Positions 13,887-24,300 of a stretch of 41,875 bases of DNA are shown here, in pieces. The stretch covers positions 1-41,875 of the IMG/VR virus record IMGVR_UViG_3300044617_001492; one strand, 5' to 3'. The notes beneath the pieces were generated by a model, which did no database searches, was not told the origin of the DNA, and was given only the letters and a program-made list of their open reading frames with translations. The position numbers and the translations under genes were made by a program. The stretch is from a virus. Position 1 is the first letter of the stretch. Each line of letters opens with the position of its first letter.

Positions 13887-14115
13887 TCCTGAAAATATCC
13901 ACACGTTGAGCCAATTTTTAAAAACGCCTGCGTGGGCGGAGCTTAAACAGGCCGTGGTTGACCACAAAGAAAAGCGAGTGGCGAATTTGTTAAGCATGGA
14001 TTTGTCAGATGCCAACAAGCTGGCGTTAGAAGCAAGTAAATTAAAGGGTTTTGCAGAGTGTTTACAATACATTCATACGGTCATTAGCCTTGAGGAGAAA
14101 AAGAACAATGAGTAA
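13873..14115 (+). CDS. small head-region protein, unknown
   Basis: 80 residues from ATG 13873, overlapping the portal end by 14 nt. Helical (ENIHTLSQFLKTPAWAELKQ, DLSDANKLALEASKLKGFAE). Small proteins in this position of podovirus head operons are often connector or scaffold accessories, sometimes with an EASKLKGF-like helix as here. I do not recognise the family with certainty. Confidence 0.7.
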   Translation: MKKISPENIHTLSQFLKTPAWAELKQAVVDHKEKRVANLLSMDLSDANKLALEASKLKGFAECLQYIHTVISLEEKKNNE

Positions 14116-14470
14116 AGCAGAGCAAAAACAAGCAGAAGCCAAAGCGGGTGAAAAACAAGATGATGCACAGTTGCTTATACCTTCCGAAAAACCACAGGTA
14201 GAAAAAAATGGTGAAAAACAAGGCGTTGCTCCTGATTCATCTGGAATAGAAGCTGTAAACAAATACATCATTCACTTAGAAGATGCCTCTGGCAATTCGC
14301 TAGGGTCTTTATTGCATGAAACAGAACTAGACAATGAAGCCGTAAGAGCTTGGTTTGAAAGCGAAGAGTCGTTAGGGTTGGCATTAAACAACCAGTTTAC
14401 CGGTGGTAAAGATATGAACTTAGACGGCTTTGCAAAACCGTTGCGTGTCATCAATATTGAAAAATTGTAA
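14108..14470 (+). CDS. head-region protein, unknown
   Basis: 120 residues from ATG 14108 (GAGGAG 9 nt upstream). The first 50 residues are Gln/Lys/Glu-rich and disordered. The rest (KYIIHLEDASGNSLGSLLHE, LGLALNNQFTGGKDMNLDGF) is a compact domain with strand-turn patterns. Lies between portal and scaffold; a head-accessory role is likely by position only. Overlaps its upstream neighbour by 8 nt. Confidence 0.7.
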   Translation: MSKAEQKQAEAKAGEKQDDAQLLIPSEKPQVEKNGEKQGVAPDSSGIEAVNKYIIHLEDASGNSLGSLLHETELDNEAVRAWFESEESLGLALNNQFTGGKDMNLDGFAKPLRVINIEKL

Positions 14471-14481
14471 GGGGTTAAAGC

Positions 14482-15555
14482 ATGAGTGAATTTGAAAATG
14501 CTTCCATTGAACAAGAAACCACTGTAGAAACATCTGGGAATGAAGAGGCGGAAACGCTATTTGCTTCGCTGTTTCCGTCAAGTGTTCAAGAGTCGAACAC
14601 CGAAGAACCAGAAGAATCGGGTAGCACAGAAGCTGACAACGAAGCAGAAACGACGATTGAAGGCGTTGAGGATGCTTCTGGCTTGCCTGCTGAAAAAGAC
14701 GTATACCAAGAGCTGGCAGAGTTAAGGCAGTTATTTTTTGCTCAAAACCCTCAAGCACAAGCACAGTATTTAGCTAGCCAGTACGGCATTGCTCCTGCTA
14801 ACCTACAGGTGCCACAAGTTCAAGCACAAGCCCCTGTTGCCACCGTGCCACAAGCACAAGTGCCAGATGATGCGTTTAGCGTTGAAAGTTTAGCTAAAGA
14901 GTTGGGCTATAACGTTGAAGATTTGGACGAAGACACGGTTCAAGGGTTAGAAGTCCAAAGTGCCATGATGCAAAAGGTAGTAAACGTAGTAAACAGTGCG
15001 TTAAATGATGCATTAAAACCGTTTTTTGATGAGGTTTTAATCCCACAACGGGCGGAATTAGAGCAATTAAAAGCACAGCAAATTGAGCAAGCCCAACAGG
15101 CCGTTATTGCCAATACGTTTGCTTCTCTTAGCTCGCAAATTCCGGTCATTTCTCAAATAGCCATTAAAGCTGGTAAAAACAAACAATTAAGCAACAATGA
15201 ATTGGCTTATTTAGACCAAATTCACCCGATTATCGAGCTTCAGAAACACCAATTCGTGCAAGGCGTGCTAGCCCAAGGGTATTCACAGGCACAATTAAAC
15301 GATTTATGGAAAAGTCCGCAGTTTGCTAAGCAAGCAGAGCAGACTATTTCAAAAAATGTAGCTGGGATTGCTGAAACCCTAGCCTTTGGGCTAGGGTTGA
15401 CGGCAGGCAAAACGTCTATTAAAGGGGTAGTGAAGAGTGTAGCCCCAACCGCAGTTAGTACACCATCTAGCAACAAGTATTCTGTTAATGATGCTTTGAA
15501 AACAGGTAATGCTTTGGATGTGACGATGGCAATCTTAGGTAATATTAAAAAATGA
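14482..15555 (+). CDS. capsid scaffolding protein
   Basis: 357 residues. The N-terminal 80 residues are very rich in Glu, Thr and Ser; a Gln/Ala/Pro-rich stretch follows (QAQAPVATVPQAQVPDD), then long helical segments (VNSALNDALKPFFDEVLIPQ, RAELEQLKAQQIEQAQQAVI) and a short basic C-terminal end (SVNDALKTGNALDVTMAI). Acidic, helical and placed directly before the major capsid protein with an ATGA overlap: the usual features of a scaffold whose C-terminus contacts the coat protein. No protease gene is seen nearby, so it probably exits intact. Confidence 0.8.
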   Translation: MSEFENASIEQETTVETSGNEEAETLFASLFPSSVQESNTEEPEESGSTEADNEAETTIEGVEDASGLPAEKDVYQELAELRQLFFAQNPQAQAQYLASQYGIAPANLQVPQVQAQAPVATVPQAQVPDDAFSVESLAKELGYNVEDLDEDTVQGLEVQSAMMQKVVNVVNSALNDALKPFFDEVLIPQRAELEQLKAQQIEQAQQAVIANTFASLSSQIPVISQIAIKAGKNKQLSNNELAYLDQIHPIIELQKHQFVQGVLAQGYSQAQLNDLWKSPQFAKQAEQTISKNVAGIAETLAFGLGLTAGKTSIKGVVKSVAPTAVSTPSSNKYSVNDALKTGNALDVTMAILGNIKK

Positions 15556-16712
15556 TGATGAGTGCAACCATTGATTTTGGAACCGTTATTTCTACAGGGT
15601 CAGCCCTTGCAGATGTATCCCCTATCTTAAAAGTAGCAGGTGAAAGAGACCTATTACTTTTAAATAAATTCATGAGAAATTCTGTTTTAGCAACCCATGT
15701 TAAGCATGAATGGGTAGATGTTTCATTAAAAACGTACAGAACTTTTTTAAATGCGAACATTACCAACTCTGCTACTAGCATTGTGTTGAAAAATGGCACG
15801 TTGAACCCTGTTAACATTTTCCCCAACGAAACACGGTTGCGTATCGGCAACGAAGTTATGTTGGTAACAGCTAAAACGGCGGAAACTACCACAACTAGCA
15901 CTTGGACGGTAACTCGTGGTATCGCTGGTACAACTGGTACTGCTGCTTCTGCTAACGCTCAAGTCTTTATCCTTGGTTCTAAATTAACCGAAGGTCAAGA
16001 CATGACTGGCGATAGAAAAACGCTGGGTGTTCGCAAAGACAACATGGTGCAAATCTATGGTGCTTCTTTGCGTAACACGTTTACTGCTGAAAATGCAAAA
16101 ACCGTTGGCATGGAAAACCAGTTGGCAAAACAAATCGCTTATGAGATGGCTAACATCAAAAAAGAGATGCAAACGGATTTCTTTTACGGTCAAAAGTACA
16201 CCGATGCTAACTACAACGAGCGTTATATGGGCGGTTTGCTTTGGTACGCTCAAGCAGAAGGCAAAACGGTTGATGCTGGAGGGGTAGCCATTACAGAGGC
16301 ACTGCTTGAAGAAGAGTTTATCAAATACTACGATAACTCTGGTAGCAGAGACCACTTAATGATTATTACTTCTCCACGTCAGCAACGCCGTTTAAACGCT
16401 TTAAAAGGTGCTTTGGTTACTGGTGGTGGCATGGGAAACAACGAAACCACTGTTAATAAATACCTAAAAACTTATGAGTTTGGCGGTGGTTTAGGTGCGG
16501 ATGTGTTCTTTAGTGGATGTATCGGCGATGGCGATATGTTCTTTGTGGATACGTCTAAACTTGATTTTGGTTGCTACACTAACTCGCAGTTAAAACTTTA
16601 TGATAACGCCATGACTGGCTTAGCCAAAAAAGTGTTTATCGCCGGTGAATACACTGCTGAATTTAGAAACGTAAAAGAAACTGTTTCTGTTCTGCAGAAC
16701 TTAGCAGTTTAG
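15552..16712 (+). CDS. major capsid protein
   Basis: 386 residues, DUF5309/SU10-type coat protein of the HK97 fold, by recognition of the block KTLGVRKDNMVQIYGASLRN followed by AKQIAYEMANIKKEMQTDFF and the GGLLWYA segment, and of a conserved end (LYDNAMTGLAKKVFIAGEYT). An Ig-like insertion near residues 55-115 (GTLNPVNIFPNETRLRIGNE, TTTSTWTVTRGIAGTTG) fits the A-domain or an extra loop. Three Met codons open the gene; the first overlaps the scaffold stop. An intrinsic terminator follows 12 nt after the stop and would favour high coat-protein expression over the genes beyond. Confidence 0.92.
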   Translation: MMMSATIDFGTVISTGSALADVSPILKVAGERDLLLLNKFMRNSVLATHVKHEWVDVSLKTYRTFLNANITNSATSIVLKNGTLNPVNIFPNETRLRIGNEVMLVTAKTAETTTTSTWTVTRGIAGTTGTAASANAQVFILGSKLTEGQDMTGDRKTLGVRKDNMVQIYGASLRNTFTAENAKTVGMENQLAKQIAYEMANIKKEMQTDFFYGQKYTDANYNERYMGGLLWYAQAEGKTVDAGGVAITEALLEEEFIKYYDNSGSRDHLMIITSPRQQRRLNALKGALVTGGGMGNNETTVNKYLKTYEFGGGLGADVFFSGCIGDGDMFFVDTSKLDFGCYTNSQLKLYDNAMTGLAKKVFIAGEYTAEFRNVKETVSVLQNLAV

Positions 16713-16723
16713 TTAATGATAAC

Positions 16724-16756
16724 AACGCAGGGCTTAACCGCCTTGCGTTGCTTTTT
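16724..16756 (+). terminator. intrinsic terminator after the major capsid gene
   Basis: AACGCAGGGC-TTAACC-GCCTTGCGTT (one mismatch in a 10-bp stem, 16724-16749), then G and CTTTTT. The adaptor gene starts 12 nt beyond, so some transcripts must read through. Partial termination here would set the coat-to-tail ratio. Confidence 0.75.
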
Positions 16757-16767
16757 AGGGGCTTGTA

Positions 16768-17457
16768 ATGGCAACATTTTTGCAAATAGTACAATCCGTT
16801 TGCCGTGAGTTCGGGTATTCAATTCCTACCACGGTAGCCAATCAATCAGACGACACCATTTTAAGGGTCATGGAAAGCGTTAATACTTGCTACGGTGAGT
16901 TGTTAATGCTTTTAGACGCATCTAACCCACTAGGGCAATTTGAAACCACGGTAACGCTGTTAGCCAATAGCGATAGTGTTTCAATTCCAACAACATTACG
17001 CCGTGTAGATTCGGTGATGGATGAAGACGGCAGGCAATTAACGGTTTTACCTTGGAAAGAGTTTTTAGAGCTAAAAAACCAGTTGTTGTTTTTAGATCCG
17101 ATTAACACTATCGGCTATGCCTCTTTGTTTGGTAGCAAGATTTATTTTTTTAACGTCAATAGTTCTAACACAACAATTACCATTAGGGGCATTAGAGACC
17201 TATCAAGCATGACCATTGATAGTAGCGAGCCAATTTTACCAGATGAGTGCCAAAACGTGCTAATAGACATGGCAAAGGCTCGGGAGTCTACCTATATTGG
17301 GAAAAGCCCTGAAATATACATCGCACGGGCGGAAAAAGGGGTTCAATTAGTTAAGGGTAAATTCAATCGTCATCATGGCGAACCGTTACGGATGCGTCGG
17401 GCGGATGATGTACGGCGTTCAAATTCAGTGAGATGGTGGGTTGTAAGTGATGCCTAA
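16768..17457 (+). CDS. head-tail adaptor protein
   Basis: 229 residues. Helical opening (FLQIVQSVCREFGYSIPTTV, ILRVMESVNTCYGELLMLLD), a central beta segment with SVSIPTTLRRVDSVMDEDGR, then a helical end (VLIDMAKARESTYIGKSPE). This order is that of podovirus adaptor proteins that sit under the portal and start tail assembly. The Shine-Dalgarno AGGGG lies inside the end of the terminator region. The C-terminus is basic and could reach DNA. Family level confidence is good, exact name uncertain. Confidence 0.82.
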   Translation: MATFLQIVQSVCREFGYSIPTTVANQSDDTILRVMESVNTCYGELLMLLDASNPLGQFETTVTLLANSDSVSIPTTLRRVDSVMDEDGRQLTVLPWKEFLELKNQLLFLDPINTIGYASLFGSKIYFFNVNSSNTTITIRGIRDLSSMTIDSSEPILPDECQNVLIDMAKARESTYIGKSPEIYIARAEKGVQLVKGKFNRHHGEPLRMRRADDVRRSNSVRWWVVSDA

Positions 17458-18952
17458 AATTATTTACCAAGATTTTAGCGGAGGGGTAAATACTAAGCTC
17501 CCTTTACTGATTACACAGGATGTATTACTTGCTCAAGAGGCAAGTAATTTTTTTCTAACAGAAGCAGGCTTGGAAAAAATGGGCGGGTATTTTTCCGTTT
17601 TAACCACGGCAATAGGGGCTGAAATAGAAGGGATGTTTCGGTTTTTTACCGCAACAGGCGAAGAATTGATTATTTGTGCAGGCGGTAAGGTTTACCGATT
17701 GAATGGGGCAACTGTAACACAACTATACACAGGTGCAACAGCGGGCGGATGGTACACAGGGGCGTTGTACGCTGGTAATTTAGTGCTTTGCAATGGGAAA
17801 GACTTACCGCTTGTTTACAACGGTACTACGGTAGTTGTGGCAACGGTGGTAGACCCTAGCAACTTGGTAACCAACGTTAAACCGCAGTATGTGGCGACTT
17901 ATGCAGGGCGGTTGTTTTACGGGTGGAGTGCCAACGCAAAAAACACGATTTGGACACCAACCCCGAACACTTTTTTTGATTTTAGCGGTACAACGTTTGA
18001 TATTTTAGTGGTGGATGGCAACGGTGAAATAACAGGGCTATTGCCTTACTTCAACCAAGCGTTAGCCATTTACAAAACAGGGTGCGTTAGAACCTTAACA
18101 GGGAGCGTGCCGTTTAACCTTGGCGGTGATTATTTTAGAATTTCCCCCGTTTTGGATAACGCAGGGTGTATTAGCCCTAAAACGCTTACGGCGGTAGATA
18201 ATACCCACTGGTTTTTAAGCATTGGTGGCGTTATTAAATTGCAACCAAACAACACCAGTGCGGATGTAGATGTGTTAAGACCGAGTTATGCGGTACAACC
18301 CTTGTTTGAAAGCATGAATATGGATGGTGTTGTATTAAAGCGGAACATTGCCTATTATGATGAGAAACGAGGGCAGTTTGTGATTGGCTTGTGCCTTAAC
18401 GCCGATACCACGGTAACCGACTGGTTGCAGATTGATACTATTAAAGGGGCTTGTCAATTCAGGCGTAACTTTGGCAAGCCTACCGCTTTTTGCGTTGCTT
18501 ATAATAGCCTGTTTCACGGTACTAGCACGGGGCAGATTTATAGGCATAATACACAGCCATACGCTAACGGTTTAAGCTACGAATCAAAATGGGAAAGCAA
18601 GTTTATTGCCCACGGCTCATTGATGCATTCAAAACAGTACAAAGGTGGAGCATTGACAATAGAAGCAAAGGGTTCTGGCAATATTTTTGTTGATATCATC
18701 ATTAAAAACGATGCTACCGAGACGACTAAAACCTACAAGGTGTCTTTTAGTGATGGCGATTCGCTGATTTGGGGTGTTGGGCGATGGGGTCAAAAAAAAT
18801 GGGGTTCTCAAAAGCTAAACATTAGACCGTTGAACGGGTTGGGTATAGGGAAAGCAATAAAACTACGGATTAGGTCATCAGACCCATTGTCTAGCCTAAA
18901 AATAGGGGCATTCGAGTTAGATTTTGATTATTTAGGAGACCGCCCGGTATGA
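17450..18952 (+). CDS. tail nozzle / head-closure beta-propeller-like protein
   Basis: 500 residues from ATG 17450. Begins with KIIYQDFSGGVNTKLPLLIT, the common DFSGGVN opening of this protein type, and continues through repeated strand-turn units (GEELIICAGGKVYRLNGATV, AGNLVLCNGKDLPLVYNGTT) consistent with a propeller. Proteins of this kind form the nozzle beneath the adaptor or close the head, as P22 gp10 and T7 gp12 do. It overlaps the adaptor by 8 nt and the next gene by ATGA. Naming beyond structural protein is inference from position and repeats. Confidence 0.78.
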   Translation: MPKIIYQDFSGGVNTKLPLLITQDVLLAQEASNFFLTEAGLEKMGGYFSVLTTAIGAEIEGMFRFFTATGEELIICAGGKVYRLNGATVTQLYTGATAGGWYTGALYAGNLVLCNGKDLPLVYNGTTVVVATVVDPSNLVTNVKPQYVATYAGRLFYGWSANAKNTIWTPTPNTFFDFSGTTFDILVVDGNGEITGLLPYFNQALAIYKTGCVRTLTGSVPFNLGGDYFRISPVLDNAGCISPKTLTAVDNTHWFLSIGGVIKLQPNNTSADVDVLRPSYAVQPLFESMNMDGVVLKRNIAYYDEKRGQFVIGLCLNADTTVTDWLQIDTIKGACQFRRNFGKPTAFCVAYNSLFHGTSTGQIYRHNTQPYANGLSYESKWESKFIAHGSLMHSKQYKGGALTIEAKGSGNIFVDIIIKNDATETTKTYKVSFSDGDSLIWGVGRWGQKKWGSQKLNIRPLNGLGIGKAIKLRIRSSDPLSSLKIGAFELDFDYLGDRPV

Positions 18953-19434
18953 TGACCGCTTACACGATACGCCCGATGGATTGGTTTAACCCTGATGATA
19001 TACGGTTTTGCATTCATTTATCTATAGCCCATAAAGAACGGTTAATTTGGGATGGGATACCAAGCGTTGAAGCGTTTTTGACGCTGTTAAAAGAGGATGG
19101 TAACAGCTTTATTGTGCTTCGGGATGGCGTGTATGTTGGCGGTTTTTGGCTTGATTATGAGTACGGCGACGTTGCAAAGTTACATTTTGCCTTTGTGGGT
19201 ACTGGGATACGCTCCCTTAAAGGGGTGGTTGCTTACTGCTTTGAGGCATTGAGACTGCGTAAAATAGAGGTATATCTTTTGTTAAACGAGCTAAAAACAG
19301 CTAAAAAAATGCACCTTGTGGAAAAGATACTAAAAGAGCAATTAGGCTTCCGCAAGCAAGGCATAAAGATGGCTCATTTAATGAAAGATGGCAAGCCAAT
19401 AGATTTGTTAGATTTAGCACTGGTAAGGAGTTAA
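18949..19434 (+). CDS. GNAT-like / DUF2824-type protein in the tail operon
   Basis: 161 residues. Pattern of a GNAT N-acetyltransferase: an N-terminal strand-helix (AYTIRPMDWFNPDD), central strands (NSFIVLRDGVYVGGFWLDYE), a loop, a long helix (SLKGVVAYCFEALRLRKIEV) and a last strand-helix (EQLGFRKQGIKMAHLMKDGK). The classic Arg/Gln-x-x-Gly-x-Gly/Ala acetyl-CoA loop is only partly kept: the position reads FVGTGIRSLKG. Similar proteins sit among tail genes of other podoviruses with unknown role, perhaps modifying virion or host proteins. Overlaps the nozzle gene by ATGA; AGGAG lies 11 nt upstream. Confidence 0.65.
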   Translation: MMTAYTIRPMDWFNPDDIRFCIHLSIAHKERLIWDGIPSVEAFLTLLKEDGNSFIVLRDGVYVGGFWLDYEYGDVAKLHFAFVGTGIRSLKGVVAYCFEALRLRKIEVYLLLNELKTAKKMHLVEKILKEQLGFRKQGIKMAHLMKDGKPIDLLDLALVRS

Positions 19435-19438
19435 GACG

Positions 19439-20113
19439 ATGGGTAAAAAGAAACAACCACCAGCCCCTACGCCACAAAGTAGCTACACGTACCAAGATGG
19501 CGTGTTGACTGGGCAAAATGTGTACGATGCAGGGCGACAGGCTTACATTAATAGCACCTTTTCAACCCCTGCTCAAAAAGCGTTTACCGACATGGGCAAC
19601 CAACAAATACCGCAATTATTAGCAAAGATACAACAAGCGTACAACCCTTCTCAAGCGGAACAACAGCAGTATTTTAACGATTATGTAGACCCGCAATTAA
19701 GGGATGTTAACAAAAGTTTTGACCAACAAACCGCTAGTGCGAACCAAGGAGCTATTGCTAACGGTATTGGTAATAGTGCTGGGTTTTCTCGGTTTTTGGC
19801 TAACGATATTATGGGCGAGCGGGCTAAAACGATTGCTGACATCAACCGACAAGGGCGTTTGGCACAATATGACCTTGGGGCTTTGCGTGCAAGGCAGTAC
19901 GAACCATTGCTTAATCTGCTTACAGGTAGGCAGGATGTAGGGCTTCAACAGGCGAATCAGCTAGGACAGTTGAATGCTGGGTATAGTGGCAATTTAAACA
20001 GCTTGCTTAATAGTCAGTATCAAGCCCAATTGGCAAAAAAAGCCCAAGACAGTGCGGCCACTAAAGCAATGTGGGGGCAAATTATTGGTGGTGCCTTAGG
20101 AGGTGCAAAATAA
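19439..20113 (+). CDS. internal virion / ejection protein candidate
   Basis: 224 residues from ATG 19439 (AAGGAG). Gln/Ala/Asn-rich and helical, for example QLLAKIQQAYNPSQAEQQQY and VDPQLRDVNKSFDQQTASAN, ending in a small Gly/Ala hydrophobic stretch (KAMWGQIIGGALGGAK). Composition and position before two giant genes resemble the small ejection proteins that leave the head first during infection. No enzymatic motif seen. It overlaps the next gene as TAATG. Confidence 0.65.
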   Translation: MGKKKQPPAPTPQSSYTYQDGVLTGQNVYDAGRQAYINSTFSTPAQKAFTDMGNQQIPQLLAKIQQAYNPSQAEQQQYFNDYVDPQLRDVNKSFDQQTASANQGAIANGIGNSAGFSRFLANDIMGERAKTIADINRQGRLAQYDLGALRARQYEPLLNLLTGRQDVGLQQANQLGQLNAGYSGNLNSLLNSQYQAQLAKKAQDSAATKAMWGQIIGGALGGAK

Positions 20114-21366
20114 TGGCTAACAAGTTTCAGGCATTACTAGCGTTGCTAGGCAAAAACAAGCAAGCTCAAGGGCAACAAACACCTGTTAATTCACAATACC
20201 AAGGGCTTGCTCAAATGTTGCCACAATTGCAAGATGGGCTTGCTGGGCAATTACCAAGGTTTGATAGCAACGCATTGGCACAACGGAATGGCACGGTAAA
20301 TTTGGGGCAAGGAGGCATGAATCCCAATAGCACTGTTTCATTGAATCAAGGGGGAATAAACCCTCAAACACACCCTTTATTGGCTGGCATTAAACAAGGG
20401 GCGAACAAAGCCAAGCATTACTTGCTAGACCCTGTTTATAACACCCCTACTGGCGACGCTACCATTGATGCAACAGACCCTAATAAATTTACCGATAGCC
20501 GACTGGGGCGATATGGTGCTTTAGCATTACTAACTGGTGCTGGGTTTGCTACTGGACAGCCTGCTTTAGGTGCTATTGCTGGTGCTAAAATGGTTGGCGG
20601 TATGCGTCAAAACGATTTAAAAGAATACCAAGCACGGCTTGGGAAAAAGGCAACGGCGGATGTTTATAGGCAAGCGGGTATTCAATATAACCCATTACTT
20701 GATGAAAAAGACCAAAGCAAGCTAACTGATTTACAGATTAAGAACAAAGAACGTCTTGCTGGGCTTAGGTTGCTTGCCAATCCCAACGCCACAGCTCAAT
20801 ACGCAAGTAATGGGCAACAAAAAATAGTAGACCCTGCAACAGGGCAAGTTACCTATACTGCTGGTGTTGAGGCGACCGACCCTTATGCTATACTTGCAGA
20901 CCCTTCTTTGTTAGCTGGGAAGCAACAAAGGGAACAGCAAAAACAAAACCAAAAAGCCCAACAGGCATTGGCGAAAGAGCGGATAAACGTAACAAAAGAT
21001 TACCATAATCAACAACTGTTACTTGGTAATAAAAGGCTTGGGTTGTCTCAAGCTCAAATGGCACAACAAGAGCGTCATTTCCAGCAGACCTTTGGTTTAT
21101 CGGTTGCAAAATTTGAAGAAGCTAAAAAGCGGGCTAAAGAAGGAAACCCACGGGCGTTGTCTGAAAGAGAGCGATTGCTTAAAGAGGGTGTCATTACAGA
21201 GCAACAATACGTTAATGCTGTTATGGGCAACCCTAAAGACCGTCGAGGTAGACCCATAAACGTACCTATTCAGCCTAGAAACGCCACGCCAAACCGTACC
21301 CCACAAGGTGGTTATCAAACATCGGCTGGCACGTTGCCTGCTATCAATATAACCCTTGGAAGGTAG
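20113..21366 (+). CDS. internal virion / ejection protein candidate
   Basis: 417 residues from ATG 20113 (AGGAGG site). The N-terminal quarter repeats a short motif (GTVNLGQGGMNPN, then STVSLNQGGINPQ). A hydrophobic Gly/Ala segment follows (ALALLTGAGFATGQPALGAI), able to insert into a membrane. The second half is a long Gln/Lys/Ala helix (QREQQKQNQKAQQALAKERI). These are marks of podovirus ejection proteins, which form a channel through the envelope. Function inferred, not proven. Confidence 0.65.
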   Translation: MANKFQALLALLGKNKQAQGQQTPVNSQYQGLAQMLPQLQDGLAGQLPRFDSNALAQRNGTVNLGQGGMNPNSTVSLNQGGINPQTHPLLAGIKQGANKAKHYLLDPVYNTPTGDATIDATDPNKFTDSRLGRYGALALLTGAGFATGQPALGAIAGAKMVGGMRQNDLKEYQARLGKKATADVYRQAGIQYNPLLDEKDQSKLTDLQIKNKERLAGLRLLANPNATAQYASNGQQKIVDPATGQVTYTAGVEATDPYAILADPSLLAGKQQREQQKQNQKAQQALAKERINVTKDYHNQQLLLGNKRLGLSQAQMAQQERHFQQTFGLSVAKFEEAKKRAKEGNPRALSERERLLKEGVITEQQYVNAVMGNPKDRRGRPINVPIQPRNATPNRTPQGGYQTSAGTLPAINITLGR

Positions 21367-21370
21367 CACA

Positions 21371-24300
21371 ATGGCACAACAAGACCCTACGCTTATGAAT
21401 GCAACCCCAAGCAAAAAGGCGTTGCTAGATAGTATTAACACGCAAATTAAGGCTCAAACAGCAAACAAGTACGGTTATTCTCCTTACCAATCAGTGGGGA
21501 GCTTGCCTGCTCAAGAACAAGATGCTATCTTGGGCGATATAGCGAATCAGATAACCTTGCAAGGGAAGTTGACCATTGGGAAAGGCGACCTTAAACAGTT
21601 GCCAGTGTTCAATGCTCCGACTATTTCAGCCCGAAAGCCTTCATTTCTTGAGGGTTTGGCAGATATTGGGGCTAATTTAGGCGAAGGGATACTACAAGGT
21701 GCCACAGGGCGTGCAACAGATTATTACGGCAATGATTTGCACGATACGTTTGGCATTGCAGGAAACCCTAACAACCAATGGGTGCGGAACATTACGGCAA
21801 TACCTACAGGCTTAGCGGTTGGGGCTGGGCTAACTTTGGCGAACCCTTTGCTGGGTGCTGGGTGGTTTGGTGCAACTAGTGCCAACCAAGCGGTAGAAGG
21901 CAACCAACAGGCAGAACTTGGAGCGTTAGCAGAGGGCAATATTGCACAAGCCCAACAATTAAAAGGTTTAAGGGGTGTTTCCGCGGGATTAGCAGGATTA
22001 GCAGGGGGTGCAACCTCTTTTTTGCCCGCAACCCTTGGGCGTGGCTTGTTAAACAAAACGTTAACAGGGGCTGGTTTGGGCTATACGCAAGATGCAATTA
22101 ATGAAAAAGCCTTGGAATACGCTACAACAGGTACGGCTACGGCTGGTTTGCCATCCGTCGGGCTTGGTACTGTATTTGGTGCTGGTTTTCCACTGGCTGG
22201 TGCTGGGCTTAAAAAACTAGCTGGCAAGCGTGCCAAGATAACCGAAGCCCAAAGCCAGAAACAAGCCGTTGAAGCGTTGCAAAATGAGGCTGATAATGCC
22301 CCACTACCAAGCCAACGTAACCGTGCTAGGGCTACATTGCGTAGAATAAATACGGAACTACCCGTACAGCAACCGATAAGCACTAGAAAGCCTTTTAAAA
22401 CGGCCATAGAAACGCCACAGGCTAAACCAGTTGCTCAAAAGCCTGTAGCGGTTGTCCCTGTTAAGAAAAAGATTAAACCGCCGTTTCAGTTGCCTACAAA
22501 AGTAGTGGGTGGCTTTAAAAAGAAGGTGGTAAATCCTACGGAAGTTCCTCGTAACATTCCTGATAACGTTCCTGTTTCTGCGGAAGTTGCGAAACCTGCG
22601 GTTGTGGATGTTTCCAAAACAGAAACGACCACTGGAAAAAAAACTAGAACAGATGTTTTAAAGGCATCTTTAGAAAGAAAAGAAGCTAAGTTAAACGATT
22701 TGTTTGAAAATCAGTTTTCTCATTGGAAAAAAACCAATGGGCAACCCATGAACGATAAGAGAAACGGGGCATCCCATTTTAAAAAGTCAGATAAAAACGA
22801 TGATGCTATTAGAAGCCAATTAGCAGAAATTGAAAAAACCAAAAAAGCTATTGAAAAAGAAGCAGTAAAAGTAGAGCAGTCTGAAAGGGTTAAAAATAGC
22901 TTGCCTTCTTCTATTGTTGAGCTATTGGACTCTGGGAAAATAACGCAATGGCGGAAGTTTCCCGATACTTTTTTTGTTAAGGGTGTTGATAAAGGACGGT
23001 TTCAGTATAAGGATGGAGTTCTCTCTAATAGATATTATAGAGACATTCCTACACAAGAGCAAAAAGCTATTTTCAAAGACCTATACAACAGTTTAAATGG
23101 CAAAATAGAACAAAGTAAAACAGAAGCCCCAACTACTAAGGAAGGCTTGGCAACTGAACCAACTAGTGCAAAAATTGCACAGGTTGAAACCCCCACTAAA
23201 ACCACGGGTAAAAAAGCCAAAGCAGAACCGATTAAACCCAAGGTAGTAGAAACACGTCCAAAGGCGTTAAAACTAAACCATGATGATGTGGATTTTTGGG
23301 TTCAAAAGAAATGGATGCGAGCCGATGGGACGCTTACAGCATCAGGCGTAAAATCGTTTGAGGAAGCAAGGGCTAAAAAACAGTTTTTTGACTCACCAGA
23401 GGGTAAGCAGGCTATAGAAAACAAACAAAAGCGGATTGATGGAACGATACAATGGGCGTTAGATAAAACGCTTGAAGACCCTAGCAAGAACGGTATGTTT
23501 AAAACAAGTGGTGCAAGTAAAGTAGGCGAAACATTAGCCAAGCTAGCTGAAAGCAAGGGAGATTTTTCCTTTGAGAATATGCGTAAACATCACTATCTTA
23601 CAGGTGAAACTGCTACGCATACATGGGAGCTTGAGCATTCCAAGGGGTATAACCCCGATACGTCTTATGATGATGTGGGCAGTGTAACGTTGCGGTTTAA
23701 AGAGAAGCCACCAGACACCAAAGTTGAGCCAATACCTGTAAAAGCCAAAAACCATCCCCCCGAAGTGGAAGGGCTGAAAAATGGCGATAAAGCCCCTCCT
23801 ATGAAAGAGGGTGAAAGCTTTGATGACTACAGGGCTAGGCTTGAAAAGCAATTACCTGATGGCTGGGGCTTGCGTAAAGCCTCTCTTGATGCTGGCGTGG
23901 TTTCTCTTTACGAAAAAACAAGCAAAAAACGTGCGAGTGCGGAAGGGCAAGCGGATATTGAGAAGGTTATAGGCAGACCGCTAGATGAGGCTTCACAGGA
24001 TGATTTACTTAAAGCATCTAAGCATTTTATGGAAAAAGCAACCACTGACGAAAGCCCTGCAATTACTAAGGCTAATGAGCTAATTAAGAAAAAAGCGAAT
24101 GATGCCATTTTAGAGGCTGATGCTAGAGGCGAAGATACTAGTGTTTTAAGACAAGCTGAAGCCAACGCTATTGCTGGCCTAGATACATTAACCGAAAAAG
24201 GGCAAATAATATCCGTTAAAGATGCCCCTACGGAATATGAACTGGCTATTAAGCGGTTAAAACAGGATGGTAATATTGATGTTGCAAAGGTAAAAGCCGA

